Assembly: GCA_031399165.1 (NCBI GenBank)
Contig: JANNOO010000048.1
Location: forward strand, 1-64,000
Source: JAKFWI01 sp031399165
GTDB lineage: Bacteria; Pseudomonadota; Alphaproteobacteria; Caulobacterales; Aquidulcibacteraceae
DNA length: 64,000 nucleotides
Direction: 5' to 3'
Position numbers and translations under genes: made by a program
Shown here: positions 26,377-35,316 of the stretch, piece by piece
How the letters are laid out: each line of letters starts with the position of its first letter
Numbering within the stretch: position 1 is the stretch's first letter
The notes under the pieces: model-generated
Told to the model about the DNA's origin: nothing
Database searches by the model: none
Seen by the model: the letters and a program-made list of their open reading frames with translations, nothing else

Positions 26377-27042
26377 ATGAACGCGCCCACTTTTACGCCG
26401 GCTCTCGGTCACAGCGGGTTGACCGGACTCTACGACGGATTGATCGCCCTGCTCACGCGCGAGCGTATCTGGCGTGCGGAGGTCATCGATGCGCTCGCGC
26501 CCATAGACGGCGAGACTATCGTCGATCTGGGCGCCGGCACGGGATCGCTGGGCGTGCTTATCAAACGGCAAGCGCCCGCCGCGCGGGTTGTCGCCGTCGA
26601 TCCGGACCGCCAGGTGCGAGAGATCGGCGAGGCGAAGGCGCTCGCCGCCGGCGTTCGATTGGAATACGTCACCGCCATGGGCGACGCTGAGATCGCCGCT
26701 GTGCCTGCCGGCGCCGCTGACGCGGTGACCTGTTCATTGGTGCTGCACCAATGCCCACTCGACGCCAAACGCGCCATTCTCGCCAACGCTGTGCGCCTCT
26801 TAAAGCCTGGCGGACGATTGGTGCTTGCGGACTACGGGGCTCAGCCGGACGCCTTGATGCGGCTGGGCTTTCTGCTGGTTCAGACCCTGGATGGTTTCGA
26901 GGCGACCGAGCACAACCGCCTGGGCGTCATTCCCCAGCTCATCGAAGCCGTAGGTTTTGCCCATAGCGAAATCGTTGGCCGCGTGGCGACGCCCACCGGC
27001 GCCATCACCATTTGGCGCGCGCGTCGGGCGCAAGATGTGTGA
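26377..27042 (+). CDS. Class I SAM-dependent methyltransferase
   Basis: A protein of 221 residues. SAM-binding motif I is TIVDLGAGTGSLGVLIKR, then VVAVDPDRQ, an acidic motif II and LKPGGRLVLADYG. It resembles small-molecule or ubiquinone/arsenite-type methyltransferases, but there are no cysteine pairs typical of ArsM. It begins seven bases after the ATPase stop and is therefore cotranscribed with the copper pump. Substrate unknown. Confidence 0.85.
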   Translation: MNAPTFTPALGHSGLTGLYDGLIALLTRERIWRAEVIDALAPIDGETIVDLGAGTGSLGVLIKRQAPAARVVAVDPDRQVREIGEAKALAAGVRLEYVTAMGDAEIAAVPAGAADAVTCSLVLHQCPLDAKRAILANAVRLLKPGGRLVLADYGAQPDALMRLGFLLVQTLDGFEATEHNRLGVIPQLIEAVGFAHSEIVGRVATPTGAITIWRARRAQDV

Positions 27043-27176
27043 CGGAGTGAACGCGCGGCGGCGGCTTTTCCGGAACGGCGTCATGCACAGATGATGGACT
27101 CAAGCTTGGTAAAGGCAACGCAACCTGGCGAAGGCTTACGCGCGCGCCTTCGTTCGATCGCTGCAGGCGGACTCAG

Positions 27177-27623
27177 TCACTCTTCCTCCACGCCGCGCAG
27201 CAACTCCTCGCGCACGATCACATCGAACTGCGCCTGTTGATCGGGATCGAGCGCGGCGCGCATTTCGAAGACGTGTGCGATTGCCTCGTGTTGGGTCTGG
27301 CCCATGGCGTCGTGAAAGCGGTCAATGGCTTGGGTGAGGCGATCGCTTTGGGCGTGGTCCTCCGCCACAGCGGCGGCGATGTCTCGGGCGGCCGCGCGCA
27401 GTTCAGCGTCAAGCGCGGCTTTACGCGTAGCGTAGCTGGCTTCGATTGCCTCCAGTCGCCGGTCCTGCTCGAGCGTGAGATCAAGTTCGCGGTGCACGGC
27501 TGCATCGAGTGTGTCTCGATGGGTTTCGGAACGTGTGAGCGCTGTGCCGACAAAAACGCCCCCCAGCCCTGCGCCGAACCCGACGAACACGGCAAGGGCG
27601 AGCACCTTCCAGGTTTTCAGCAT
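27177..27623 (-). CDS. Periplasmic heavy-metal sensor, CnrX-like (module 2)
   Basis: A protein of 148 residues, paralogue of the sensor at 21837-22271. It has an N-terminal anchor (VLALAVFVGFGAGLGGVFVG), then VHRELDLTLEQDRRLEAIEA, IDRFHDAMGQTQHEAIAHVF and EMRAALDPDQQAQFD. The conserved histidines and HxxxM pair of module 1 are all here. It is encoded three bases after the CnrY-like gene and is divergent, together with it, from the sigma factor at 28106. The acidic tail (GVEEE) is unlike that of module 1. Confidence 0.87.
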   Translation of the reverse strand: MLKTWKVLALAVFVGFGAGLGGVFVGTALTRSETHRDTLDAAVHRELDLTLEQDRRLEAIEASYATRKAALDAELRAAARDIAAAVAEDHAQSDRLTQAIDRFHDAMGQTQHEAIAHVFEMRAALDPDQQAQFDVIVREELLRGVEEE

Positions 27624-27626
27624 GAC

Positions 27627-27896
27627 CTATCGTCCGAGCGCCGTGGCGGGAGCATAGGGCTGGCTGAGCGCAAACGGTCCGGCATCGACCGTGGCCGAGG
27701 CAGCGGCTGTCGATACGCCAATGGCGGAACTGACCATGAGAACGACGGCGCAGACGCCTGCAATTGCGGCGTTGGCGCCTGCCCGGCCATGGGCGCGCGA
27801 GTCAATTTGGACCCAGACATCCGTCTCCAACCCGTCCAATTCAGCATCGATGTCCACCCGGCCCAAGGCGGCGAGTTGGCGATCAAGGTCGGTCAG
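27627..27896 (-). CDS. Anti-sigma membrane protein, CnrY-like (module 2), start uncertain
   Basis: Up to 89 residues if translation starts at CTG 27896, which has a good GGAGG six bases upstream, or 79 from TTG 27866; no in-frame ATG exists. The protein has a cytoplasmic stretch (LTDLDRQLAALGRVDIDAEL), one membrane helix (AAIAGVCAVVLMVSSAIGV) and the tail DAGPFALSQPYAPATALGR. The tail shares PFALxxPYAPxxxL with module 1. The unusual start codon may keep the anti-sigma level low. Confidence 0.7.
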   Translation of the reverse strand: MTDLDRQLAALGRVDIDAELDGLETDVWVQIDSRAHGRAGANAAIAGVCAVVLMVSSAIGVSTAAASATVDAGPFALSQPYAPATALGR

Positions 27897-28105
27897 GCAA
27901 GCCTCCGGCGATTACACTTACATATACGTGCATATACGGGCCGGGCGATGCGGGCCCCTGGAACAGCTAGCCGATGGGCGCGTTACCGAACAAGAGCCAG
28001 ATGCTCTCGCGTAAGTGTGCGGGGAATTGATCCAAAGCAAGGCGCAGGCGCGGCCTTGCCGCGACCCTGCCGAAAGGCCGCGATCCTGGCGGCCAGCGAG
28101 GGTCC

Positions 28106-28780
28106 ATGAAACGCATTAAGGCCGAGCCTTTGGCGCTGTTGGGGCAGGCCCATTCGCAGCTGCGTCGTGTGGTCTTCTCCGGCGGTTTTGACGATCTGAT
28201 CGCGCGCGCCCGAAACGGCGACCGAATCGCATTCAGCACGCTCATGAGCAGCCACAAGGATGATCTTTATCGTTTCGTGCGGCGACGCTTCGCCGATGCC
28301 GATGCGGCAAGCGACATCGTTCAAGACGCCTTCGTCGCGGCGTGGAGCGCAATGGCGCGCTTTGATCCGGATCGGTCATTCAAAACCTGGCTCCATGCCA
28401 TTGCGCTGAACAAGTGCCGTGACGCGGCGCGGCGGGCGGCGACCCGACGGGCCTTCTGGGGCTCTTGTCCGGAAGGTGAGGACATGCGCGTCGCCGATGA
28501 GCGGCCATCGCCGGAACAAGAAACAGTGAACCGCGCTGAGTTGAGGGCGCTGCGCGAGGCGCTTGCGGTTTTGCCAGAGCATCTGTGCGAGGCGTTGATG
28601 CTGACGGCCGTCGACGGTCTCTCGCAGGCAGCCGCCAGCGCGACTCTGGGCTGCTCGGTCAAGTCCCTCGAATATCGCGTGCACCGGGCGCGGGTACTGC
28701 TTGCGGCCGAGATTGACCGTCGCGCCACGCCGCGCCGCGCCGCTAGCGCGGGCTCGCAAGACGTGGGATCTTTCGGTTGA
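28106..28780 (+). CDS. ECF sigma factor, CnrH-like (module 2)
   Basis: A protein of 224 residues. Region 2 is FSTLMSSHKDDLYRFVRRRF, SDIVQDAFVAAWSAMARF and KTWLHAIALNKCRDAARR; region 4 is AAASATLGCSVKSLEYRVHR. It is close to the sigma factor of module 1, with a longer N-terminus (MKRIKAEPLALLGQAHSQLR) and a basic Ala/Arg tail. It faces away from its sensor and anti-sigma genes, so one 210-base region controls both. That region holds a tandem AT-rich 10-mer at 27921-27940. The next gene, acetate kinase, starts within eight bases. Confidence 0.9.
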   Translation: MKRIKAEPLALLGQAHSQLRRVVFSGGFDDLIARARNGDRIAFSTLMSSHKDDLYRFVRRRFADADAASDIVQDAFVAAWSAMARFDPDRSFKTWLHAIALNKCRDAARRAATRRAFWGSCPEGEDMRVADERPSPEQETVNRAELRALREALAVLPEHLCEALMLTAVDGLSQAAASATLGCSVKSLEYRVHRARVLLAAEIDRRATPRRAASAGSQDVGSFG

Positions 28781-28787
28781 TGCCTCC

Positions 28788-29939
28788 TTGACGATCGGTG
28801 ACATTCTTACGGTCAATTGCGGCTCATCGAGCGTGCGCGTGGCGTGCTTCGCTTCCAGCTTGCTGTGGCGCGCGCACTTTAGCGGCGTTGGCCGTGCAAC
28901 GCCGCGGCTCACCGTCGCGCGCGCCGGCAAGATCGAGGCGACCGAACCACCACCCGCCGCAGATCACCGCCAAGCCCTTGAAACGCTCTTCAGCGCTATT
29001 CCCATTGTTGCGCCTGTCGCCATTGGCCACCGTGTCGTTCATGGCGGCCTAGATTTTGTGACGCCCACGCTGCTTGAGCCGCACATAGAAGCAAGGTTGC
29101 TCGAATTCGCCGCCATTGCGCCGCTGCATCAAGCCGCGAACGTCGCAGGCGTCGCGGCGGCGCGGGCACGCTGGCCCAACTGTCCCCAAATCGCCTGCTT
29201 TGACACCGCCTTCCACGCAAGTTTGCCCAAGGCCGCGGCGATGATGGCGCTGCCGCGGGATTTGTTCGACGCTGGCGTACGCCGGTTCGGCTTCCACGGT
29301 CTGTCGATCACATCAATTCTGGCGGCGCTGAAGCGCGATGGGGTCGCTGTCGAGCGCGAACGTATCGTCGTCGCGCACCTGGGCGCCGGCGCGTCGATGA
29401 CGGCGATCCAAAGCGGTCGCAGCATCGAGACCTCGATGGGATTTTCCACGATGTCGGGATTGCCGATGGCGACGCGGAGCGGCGACATCGACCCAGGCGC
29501 GGTGCTGCACCTGTTGCGCGGGGGCCGATCCGTCGAGGAGGTGGATGACCTGCTCAATCGCCGGTCCGGCCTGCTCGGCGTGTCCGGATTGAGCGCGGAT
29601 ATGGCCGAATTGCTGGCATCGGGTGAGGCGCGCGCAAAAGATGCCGTTGATGTCTTTTGTCGATCAGGCCTGCGCTGGCTAGGCGGCCTTACCGCCCTGC
29701 TCGGGGGCGTCGACCGGCTGGTGTTTACCGGAGGGATTGGCGAGAACGCGCCCCGCGTGCGTGCTGATATGTGTGAGGGCCTCGCCTTCATGGGGTTGGA
29801 ACTCGATGCGGCGCGCAATGAGGCGGGCGCTCGCGTGATTTCCCCTGACGGCGCAGACGTGATCGTCGAGGTGCGCCCCACCGACGAAGAAGGCGAGATA
29901 GCCCGCGAGACCCGGGTGGTCCTGGCGTCGCTGGGCTAG
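28788..29939 (+). CDS. ackA: Acetate kinase
   Basis: A protein of 383 residues from TTG 28788. Family motifs are TVNCGSSSVRV, IGHRVVHGG, CFDTAFHASL, RRFGFHGLS, VVAHLGAGASM and FTGGIGENAPRVR. It converts acetyl phosphate and ADP to acetate and ATP. No ATG precedes the first motif in frame, so the start is a rare codon (TTG 28788 is the best available). It directly precedes the phosphoketolase-like gene, which would supply acetyl phosphate. It is somewhat shorter than E. coli AckA (400), mostly at the N-terminus. Confidence 0.92.
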   Translation: MTIGDILTVNCGSSSVRVACFASSLLWRAHFSGVGRATPRLTVARAGKIEATEPPPAADHRQALETLFSAIPIVAPVAIGHRVVHGGLDFVTPTLLEPHIEARLLEFAAIAPLHQAANVAGVAAARARWPNCPQIACFDTAFHASLPKAAAMMALPRDLFDAGVRRFGFHGLSITSILAALKRDGVAVERERIVVAHLGAGASMTAIQSGRSIETSMGFSTMSGLPMATRSGDIDPGAVLHLLRGGRSVEEVDDLLNRRSGLLGVSGLSADMAELLASGEARAKDAVDVFCRSGLRWLGGLTALLGGVDRLVFTGGIGENAPRVRADMCEGLAFMGLELDAARNEAGARVISPDGADVIVEVRPTDEEGEIARETRVVLASLG

Positions 29940-29989
29940 CGCGGTGAAACCAGGCCTCAGGGCGCGGAGGCCGGCGTGCGTATTGATTT

Positions 29990-32398
29990 GTGGCGAGACT
30001 GAAGGCGCGCGCCGGCCTCAGCGGGATCATTGTCGTGTCAGCAGCGAAGGGCGCATGGCTAGATGGGTATGGCGTGATCCGCCATCACCCGGAGACCATC
30101 GAGCGAATAGAAAATCTCGTCGCTCGCCATTGGATGGATGGAGCGCTGGCCGATCGCGACGCGGCGCTTGCGCTCTGCGCGGCCGCCGATCGCTTGGCCA
30201 ACGCGGCGATGTGGGTCGTCGCGCACATGAGCTATGCTGCCCGGGTCGATTTAAGCGGGACGGAGCTGCCGGCCGAAGCGTTCAAGGCGCAGCCCGAGGG
30301 ACACATGGGCGGCTCGCTCAACGCTGCGATCGCCTTTATCGGCTATCATCTGGCCAATGCGCTGAGCGGAAAGACGCGCGCTTGGACAATGGGGCAGGGC
30401 CATTGCGTGGCGGCGATCGAAGCGGTCAACGCGCTTTTGGAAGATCTCTCGCCTGCTCAGCGCGGCCGATATGGCAGCAGCGAGGCGGGCCTCTCGCGGC
30501 TCGCGGCGGATTTTTACTCTTACGCAATGACGCCTGACGGGCGCCCGGCCGCGCCGCTTGGCAGCCATGTCAATCCGCACACCGCCGGTGGGATTTCCGA
30601 AGGCGGCTATTTGGGCTTTGCCGAGACACAATACATTCACATGCCTCTGCGCGGCGAACATCTGGTCGCGTTCTTGAGCGACGGGGCGTTCGAGGAACAA
30701 CGCGGTTCGGACTGGTCGCCGCGTTGGTGGCGCGCCGAAGACAGCGGCTTTGCTGTTCCGATCATGATCCTCAACGGGCGGCGCATCGAGCAACGTACCG
30801 AGATTGGCCAGGAAGGCGGCGTCGAATGGCTAGCGGCCCACCTGCGCTTGAGCGGCTTCGACCCCATCATCATCGATGGCCACGATCCGCTCGCCTATGC
30901 GTGGGCGATCATCGAAGCGGAGGCGTCGCTTGTTCATTTCACCACCATGTCAGAGCGAGCCTACCCGGCGCGTTTGCCTTATGTCATCGCGCGCTGCGTC
31001 AAAGGCTTTGGCTTTCCGGGCGCGGGATCGAACCGCGCGCACAACCTGCCGCTCGATGGCAACCCGCGCACCGACGCCGATGCCCGACGTGTCTTCAATG
31101 AAGGCGCGCGCGCGCTCTACGTGCCGCCAGCCGAACTTGAAGCGGCTGCGCGCGCCTTCGCGGTGCATGAGGCGCAGAAGCGTCCGCGCGAGAGCGGCCA
31201 TGCGCTTGCGACACGCAACGTTGCGCTCCCATCCTTGCCGGCGCCGGTATGGGAGCCGCAAGAGGGCGCAAGTTGCGCCATGGAAGCGCTCGATCGTCAC
31301 TTTGTTGACCTGGTGAAAGCCAATCCGCATTTGCGGGTGCGCGTCGGCAATCCAGATGAGCTCAAGAGCAATCACATGGGGCGGACGCTGGAGTTTCTGC
31401 GCCATCGCGTGAACGCGCCTGAACCCAACGCGCCGGAAGCCATCGACGGCGCGGTGATCACCGCGCTTAACGAAGAGGCGGTCATAGGCGCGGCCCTCGG
31501 CAATAAGGGCGGCCTCAATCTGGCGGTGAGCTACGAAGCGTTCGCCATGAAAATGCTGGGCGCGCTGCGCCAGGACATCATCTTCGCCCGTCGTCAGCGC
31601 GAGATTGGCGCGCCGCCGCAATGGCTGTCGCTCGCCCTGATCGCAACCTCACATACATGGGAAAACGCCAAGAACGAGCAATCGCACCAGGATCCGACGC
31701 TGCCGGAAGCGCTGCTCGCCGAGATGGCGGACACCGCGCGCGTCTTGTTTCCGATTGACGCCAATACGGCGCTTGCTGGTCTGCGCAGCGTCTACGCCTC
31801 GCACGGCCAGATCGCGTGTCTCATCACGCCCAAGCGCGCCGTCGCGCGGCTCTTGTCCGGCGCCGCCGCCGAGCAGGCGATTGCCGTGGGCGCGGCGCAT
31901 CTTAATGGTGATCCGGCCGGCGCTGAGCTGCAGCTGGTCGCCGTCGGCGCCTATCAGACGCGCGAGGCGCTACGCGCGGGCGAAAGTCTGCGCGCTCGCG
32001 GGCGCAAGATCTGCATCACCGTGCTTTTGGAGCCCGGCCGGTTTCGCAGCCCCCGTGATCCTCTCGAAGCCGCCTATGCGGCCGATGATGCAATGCTGGC
32101 AAATTACTTCCCCGCCGACATCGGCCGCGTCTTGGTAACACACACGCGGCCTGAGCCGATGCTGGGCGCGCTGCGGCGCCTCGATGGCGGACCCAGACGC
32201 ACACGCGCGCTCGGTTTTATCAATCGCGGCGGCACGCTCGACGTCTTCGGCATGTTGTTCGCCAATCGCTCGACCTGGGCGCATGCGCTCGAAGCGGCGT
32301 CGGAGATTATCGGCTGCGACCGCGCCGAATTCTTGTCGGACGCGGAAATGCGCGCGCTCGATGGACGCGGCGACCCTGACATTTTGCGGGACGCTTAG
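29990..32398 (+). CDS. Phosphoketolase-family protein (D-xylulose-5-P/fructose-6-P type)
   Basis: A protein of 802 residues starting at GTG 29990 (an in-frame stop lies just upstream). The thiamine-diphosphate core is visible: GHMGGSLNAAIAFIGYH, WTMGQGHCVAAIEAVNALL, GSHVNPHTAGGISEGGYLG and LVAFLSDGAFEEQRGSDW. The middle has VITALNEEAVIGAALGNKGG and SHTWENAKNEQSHQDP. It belongs to a divergent branch often annotated as phosphoketolase or, misleadingly, xylulose 5-phosphate 3-epimerase. The expected reaction is Xu5P + Pi to acetyl phosphate + glyceraldehyde 3-phosphate, feeding acetate kinase and GAPDH. Divergence from characterised enzymes leaves substrate uncertain. Confidence 0.85.
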   Translation: MARLKARAGLSGIIVVSAAKGAWLDGYGVIRHHPETIERIENLVARHWMDGALADRDAALALCAAADRLANAAMWVVAHMSYAARVDLSGTELPAEAFKAQPEGHMGGSLNAAIAFIGYHLANALSGKTRAWTMGQGHCVAAIEAVNALLEDLSPAQRGRYGSSEAGLSRLAADFYSYAMTPDGRPAAPLGSHVNPHTAGGISEGGYLGFAETQYIHMPLRGEHLVAFLSDGAFEEQRGSDWSPRWWRAEDSGFAVPIMILNGRRIEQRTEIGQEGGVEWLAAHLRLSGFDPIIIDGHDPLAYAWAIIEAEASLVHFTTMSERAYPARLPYVIARCVKGFGFPGAGSNRAHNLPLDGNPRTDADARRVFNEGARALYVPPAELEAAARAFAVHEAQKRPRESGHALATRNVALPSLPAPVWEPQEGASCAMEALDRHFVDLVKANPHLRVRVGNPDELKSNHMGRTLEFLRHRVNAPEPNAPEAIDGAVITALNEEAVIGAALGNKGGLNLAVSYEAFAMKMLGALRQDIIFARRQREIGAPPQWLSLALIATSHTWENAKNEQSHQDPTLPEALLAEMADTARVLFPIDANTALAGLRSVYASHGQIACLITPKRAVARLLSGAAAEQAIAVGAAHLNGDPAGAELQLVAVGAYQTREALRAGESLRARGRKICITVLLEPGRFRSPRDPLEAAYAADDAMLANYFPADIGRVLVTHTRPEPMLGALRRLDGGPRRTRALGFINRGGTLDVFGMLFANRSTWAHALEAASEIIGCDRAEFLSDAEMRALDGRGDPDILRDA

Positions 32399-32420
32399 AG
32401 TTCGCCGCGATGGAGCTGAA

Positions 32421-33797
32421 ATGACCTTGATGCTGAGCGGCCTTGGCGGCGCTGGAACTGTCACTGGTTCAAAACACCTGCTGGAGAACGGGGCGCGCCG
32501 CATCCTGGTCGATTGCGGCATGTTCCAGGGCGTGAAGATGCTGCGCGAGCGCAATTGGGCGCCGCTGCCTGTTCCGCCGGCCAGCATCGACGCGGTTGTG
32601 CTCACTCACGCCCACATTGATCACAGCGGCTATTTGCCGAAATTGGTGCGCGATGGATTTGAAGGGCCGATCTATTGTTCGGCATCGACCGCGGAATTGT
32701 GCGAAATTCTGCTGAGAGACAGTGCTCATATCGGCGAAAAAGACGCTGAGTACGCAAACCGAAAACGCACAAGTTCGCACAACCCGGCGCTGCCGCTCTA
32801 CACGGTGCGTGACGCCGAGCGCGCTTTGAAGCAAATCCGTCCGGTTGCGTTTCACGAGGAGACGCCGCTCATCGACGGCGCTGCGTTCAAGCTGCGCCGG
32901 GCCGGCCATATTCTCGGCGCTGCGACCGTGGACTTGCACTGGGAGGAGAAGCGGATCGTCTTTTCTGGCGATCTCGGCCGCTACGACGATCCGTTCATGC
33001 TTGATCCAGAACCGGTGGCGGACGCCGATTATGTATTGGTTGAGTCGACCTATGGCGATCGCCTCCATCCCAAGATCGATCCGATGTCGGCGTTGGGCGA
33101 AGTGGTGGAGCGCACCGCGCGCCGCGGCGGCACGGTCGTCATTCCGGCGTTTGCGGTCGGGCGCGCGCAATTGCTGCTCTACCATTTGTGGATGCTCAAA
33201 CAGGAGGGCAGGCTCGCCAACGTGCCGGTCTTCCTGGATAGCCCGATGGCGATCGACGCCACCGAAATGCTCTGCGGACATCTAGAGGATCATCGCCTGG
33301 CGCCCGATGTGTGCCGCCAATCGTGCGCCGTCGCCACTTACGTTCGCGACGTCGCCGACTCAAAGGCGCTCACCGCCAATCCGATGCCGAAAGTGGTGAT
33401 CGCGGCAAGCGGCATGGCCACGGGCGGGCGCGTGCTGCACCACATCAAGGCGTTTGGACCCGAGCAGAAGAACACAATCCTAATGGCCGGCTATCAGGCC
33501 GTCGGAACGCGAGGCGCAAAGCTCTTGGAGGGCGTTGCAGAGCTCAAGATGTTTGGCCAATGGGTGCCGATCCGCGCCGAGATCACCTCGCTGCCGTCCT
33601 TGTCGGCGCATGCGGACGCCGATGAGATCATCCGCTGGCTTGGCGGCTTCTCAAGGCCGCCGCGCCGGACGTTCATCGTTCATGGCGAGCCCGCAGCGTC
33701 GGACGCGCTCCGGGTGCGCATCGAACGCGAACTCGACTGGCGCGCCTCTGTCGTCGATCCGGCGCGCAAGTACGAACTCGACCAGAGAGCAGCGTGA
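32421..33797 (+). CDS. MBL-fold hydrolase with beta-CASP and RNA-specificity domains
   Basis: A protein of 458 residues from ATG 32421 (GGAGCTGAA upstream). The metallo-beta-lactamase motifs are VLTHAHIDHSGYLPKL, RAGHILGAA and VFSGDLGRYD. The beta-CASP part has VIPAFAVGRAQ and FLDSPMAIDATEM, and the RMMBL end has SLSAHADADEIIRWL and FIVHGEPAASDALR. Relatives are CPSF-like ribonucleases of bacteria and archaea. It lies between phosphoketolase and the nucleotide phosphorylase, where RNA breakdown could supply nucleotides; this link is inference. Confidence 0.92.
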   Translation: MTLMLSGLGGAGTVTGSKHLLENGARRILVDCGMFQGVKMLRERNWAPLPVPPASIDAVVLTHAHIDHSGYLPKLVRDGFEGPIYCSASTAELCEILLRDSAHIGEKDAEYANRKRTSSHNPALPLYTVRDAERALKQIRPVAFHEETPLIDGAAFKLRRAGHILGAATVDLHWEEKRIVFSGDLGRYDDPFMLDPEPVADADYVLVESTYGDRLHPKIDPMSALGEVVERTARRGGTVVIPAFAVGRAQLLLYHLWMLKQEGRLANVPVFLDSPMAIDATEMLCGHLEDHRLAPDVCRQSCAVATYVRDVADSKALTANPMPKVVIAASGMATGGRVLHHIKAFGPEQKNTILMAGYQAVGTRGAKLLEGVAELKMFGQWVPIRAEITSLPSLSAHADADEIIRWLGGFSRPPRRTFIVHGEPAASDALRVRIERELDWRASVVDPARKYELDQRAA

Positions 33798-35311
33798 CCA
33801 TGAAGGACGGCCAGGCGCCGTCGCTGCGGGCAAGGCGCATCGGCCTACTCACCCAGGACGAACCGATCGTGCTGATGCGGTCGGATTGTCACGTCTGCCG
33901 GTCGGAGGGGCTCGCTTCGCGGGCGCGCGTCATGCTCACGAGTGCGAGCGGGGCCGAAATCATTGCGACGCTCTACCAGATCGACAATGATTGGCTTGAG
34001 CTCGATGAGGCCGGTGTCTCTGAGAACATCTGGCGGCGCCTTGCGCTCAAGCCTGGCGAGGCGATCTTCACCCGCCATCCGCCGCAACTGGACTCATTCG
34101 CCGACGTGCGCGCGCGCATGTATGGCCGCCGTCTCGGCGCCGCGGCCTTTTCCGGCATCGTGCGCGACATCGTGCGCGGGCGTTACGCCGACATTCACTT
34201 GGCCACGTTCATCGCCGCCTGCTCGGCGTTTCCCCTCGACCTCGACGAAATCAAGCACCTCACTGGGGCGATGGTGGAGGTGGGCGACCGCCTTACATGG
34301 CCGTCCTCACTGGTGTTGGACAAACATTGCGTCGGCGGACTGGCGGGCAACCGCACTACGCCCATCGTGGTGGCCGTCGCCGCCAGCCTCGGCCTCACCA
34401 TGCCAAAAACGTCCTCCCGCGCCATCACGTCGCCCTCGGGCACGGCCGACACGATGGAGACGCTGGCGCCGGTCGATCTCGACATCGCTCAGATGCGCCG
34501 CGTCGTCGAGCGCGAAGGCGGCTGCATCGCCTGGGGCGGTGCGGTGCGGCTCAGCCCCGCCGACGACACGCTCATTCGCATTGAACGTGCGCTCGACATC
34601 GACACCGAAGGCCAATTGATCGCCTCGGTGCTGTCGAAGAAAATCGCCGCCGGCGCCACGCATGTGGCGCTCGATCTGCCGATCGGCCCCACCGCGAAAG
34701 TGCGCACGCGCGAGGCCGGGGAAGCGCTCGCCGATCGGCTGTCGGCGGTTGCAGCCGCCTTCGGCCTCAAGACGCGCTGCGTTCTGAGCGATGGGACCCA
34801 GCCGGTTGGTCGCGGCATCGGTCCCGCGCTCGAAGCCCATGATGTGCTCGCTGTGTTGCAGGGCCGCGCTGGCGCGCCCGCCGATTTGCGCGCGCGCGCC
34901 ATCGAGGTGACGGGCGCGGCGCTTGAACTCGCCGGCCGCGCCGCGCCTCGGCAAGGCGAAGCGCTTGCGGCAAAGACAATCGATGACGGCAGCGCCTGGG
35001 CCAAGTTTCAGCGCATCTGCGAGGCGCAAGGGGGCATGCGCCGGCCGGGCAGAGCCGCGCAAACCCATATCTGGGCCGCGCCGCGCGCCGGCCGGATCGC
35101 GGCCATCAACAATCGCAAGATTTCGCGTCTGGCAAAGCTCGCGGGCGCGCCGGAAGCTAAGGCGGCCGGCGTCGAGATGCATGAAAAGCTGGGCGCTGTT
35201 GTCGAAGCCGGCCAGCCGCTCGCCACCATCCATGCCGAGGCGCGCGGGGAGCTCGAATACGCGCTCGAATACGCAAACGCCCACGCCGACATGTTCACCC
35301 TCGAGGATTGA
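33794..35311 (+). CDS. AMP/thymidine phosphorylase-family protein (archaeal-type)
   Basis: A protein of 505 residues. The signature DKHCVGGLAGNRTTPIVVAV followed by SSRAITSPSGTADTMETLAP matches the archaeal AMP phosphorylase branch, not the classical DeoA motif KHSTGGVGD. The N-terminal extension of about 85 residues and the C-terminal domain (VEMHEKLGAVVEAGQPLATI) are also as in that branch. The expected reaction is phosphorolysis of NMP to ribose 1,5-bisphosphate and base. GTG 33794 overlaps the MBL stop (GTGA); ATG 33800 is the alternative. The following PRPP synthase gene starts six bases after its stop. Confidence 0.9.
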   Translation: MTMKDGQAPSLRARRIGLLTQDEPIVLMRSDCHVCRSEGLASRARVMLTSASGAEIIATLYQIDNDWLELDEAGVSENIWRRLALKPGEAIFTRHPPQLDSFADVRARMYGRRLGAAAFSGIVRDIVRGRYADIHLATFIAACSAFPLDLDEIKHLTGAMVEVGDRLTWPSSLVLDKHCVGGLAGNRTTPIVVAVAASLGLTMPKTSSRAITSPSGTADTMETLAPVDLDIAQMRRVVEREGGCIAWGGAVRLSPADDTLIRIERALDIDTEGQLIASVLSKKIAAGATHVALDLPIGPTAKVRTREAGEALADRLSAVAAAFGLKTRCVLSDGTQPVGRGIGPALEAHDVLAVLQGRAGAPADLRARAIEVTGAALELAGRAAPRQGEALAAKTIDDGSAWAKFQRICEAQGGMRRPGRAAQTHIWAAPRAGRIAAINNRKISRLAKLAGAPEAKAAGVEMHEKLGAVVEAGQPLATIHAEARGELEYALEYANAHADMFTLED

Positions 35312-35316
35312 AGCAA

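Noticed and set aside
24750..26390. A 546-codon minus-strand frame opposite the copper ATPase
   Set aside because: Purely antisense to an intact P1B ATPase; such long antisense frames arise from GC-rich codon bias.
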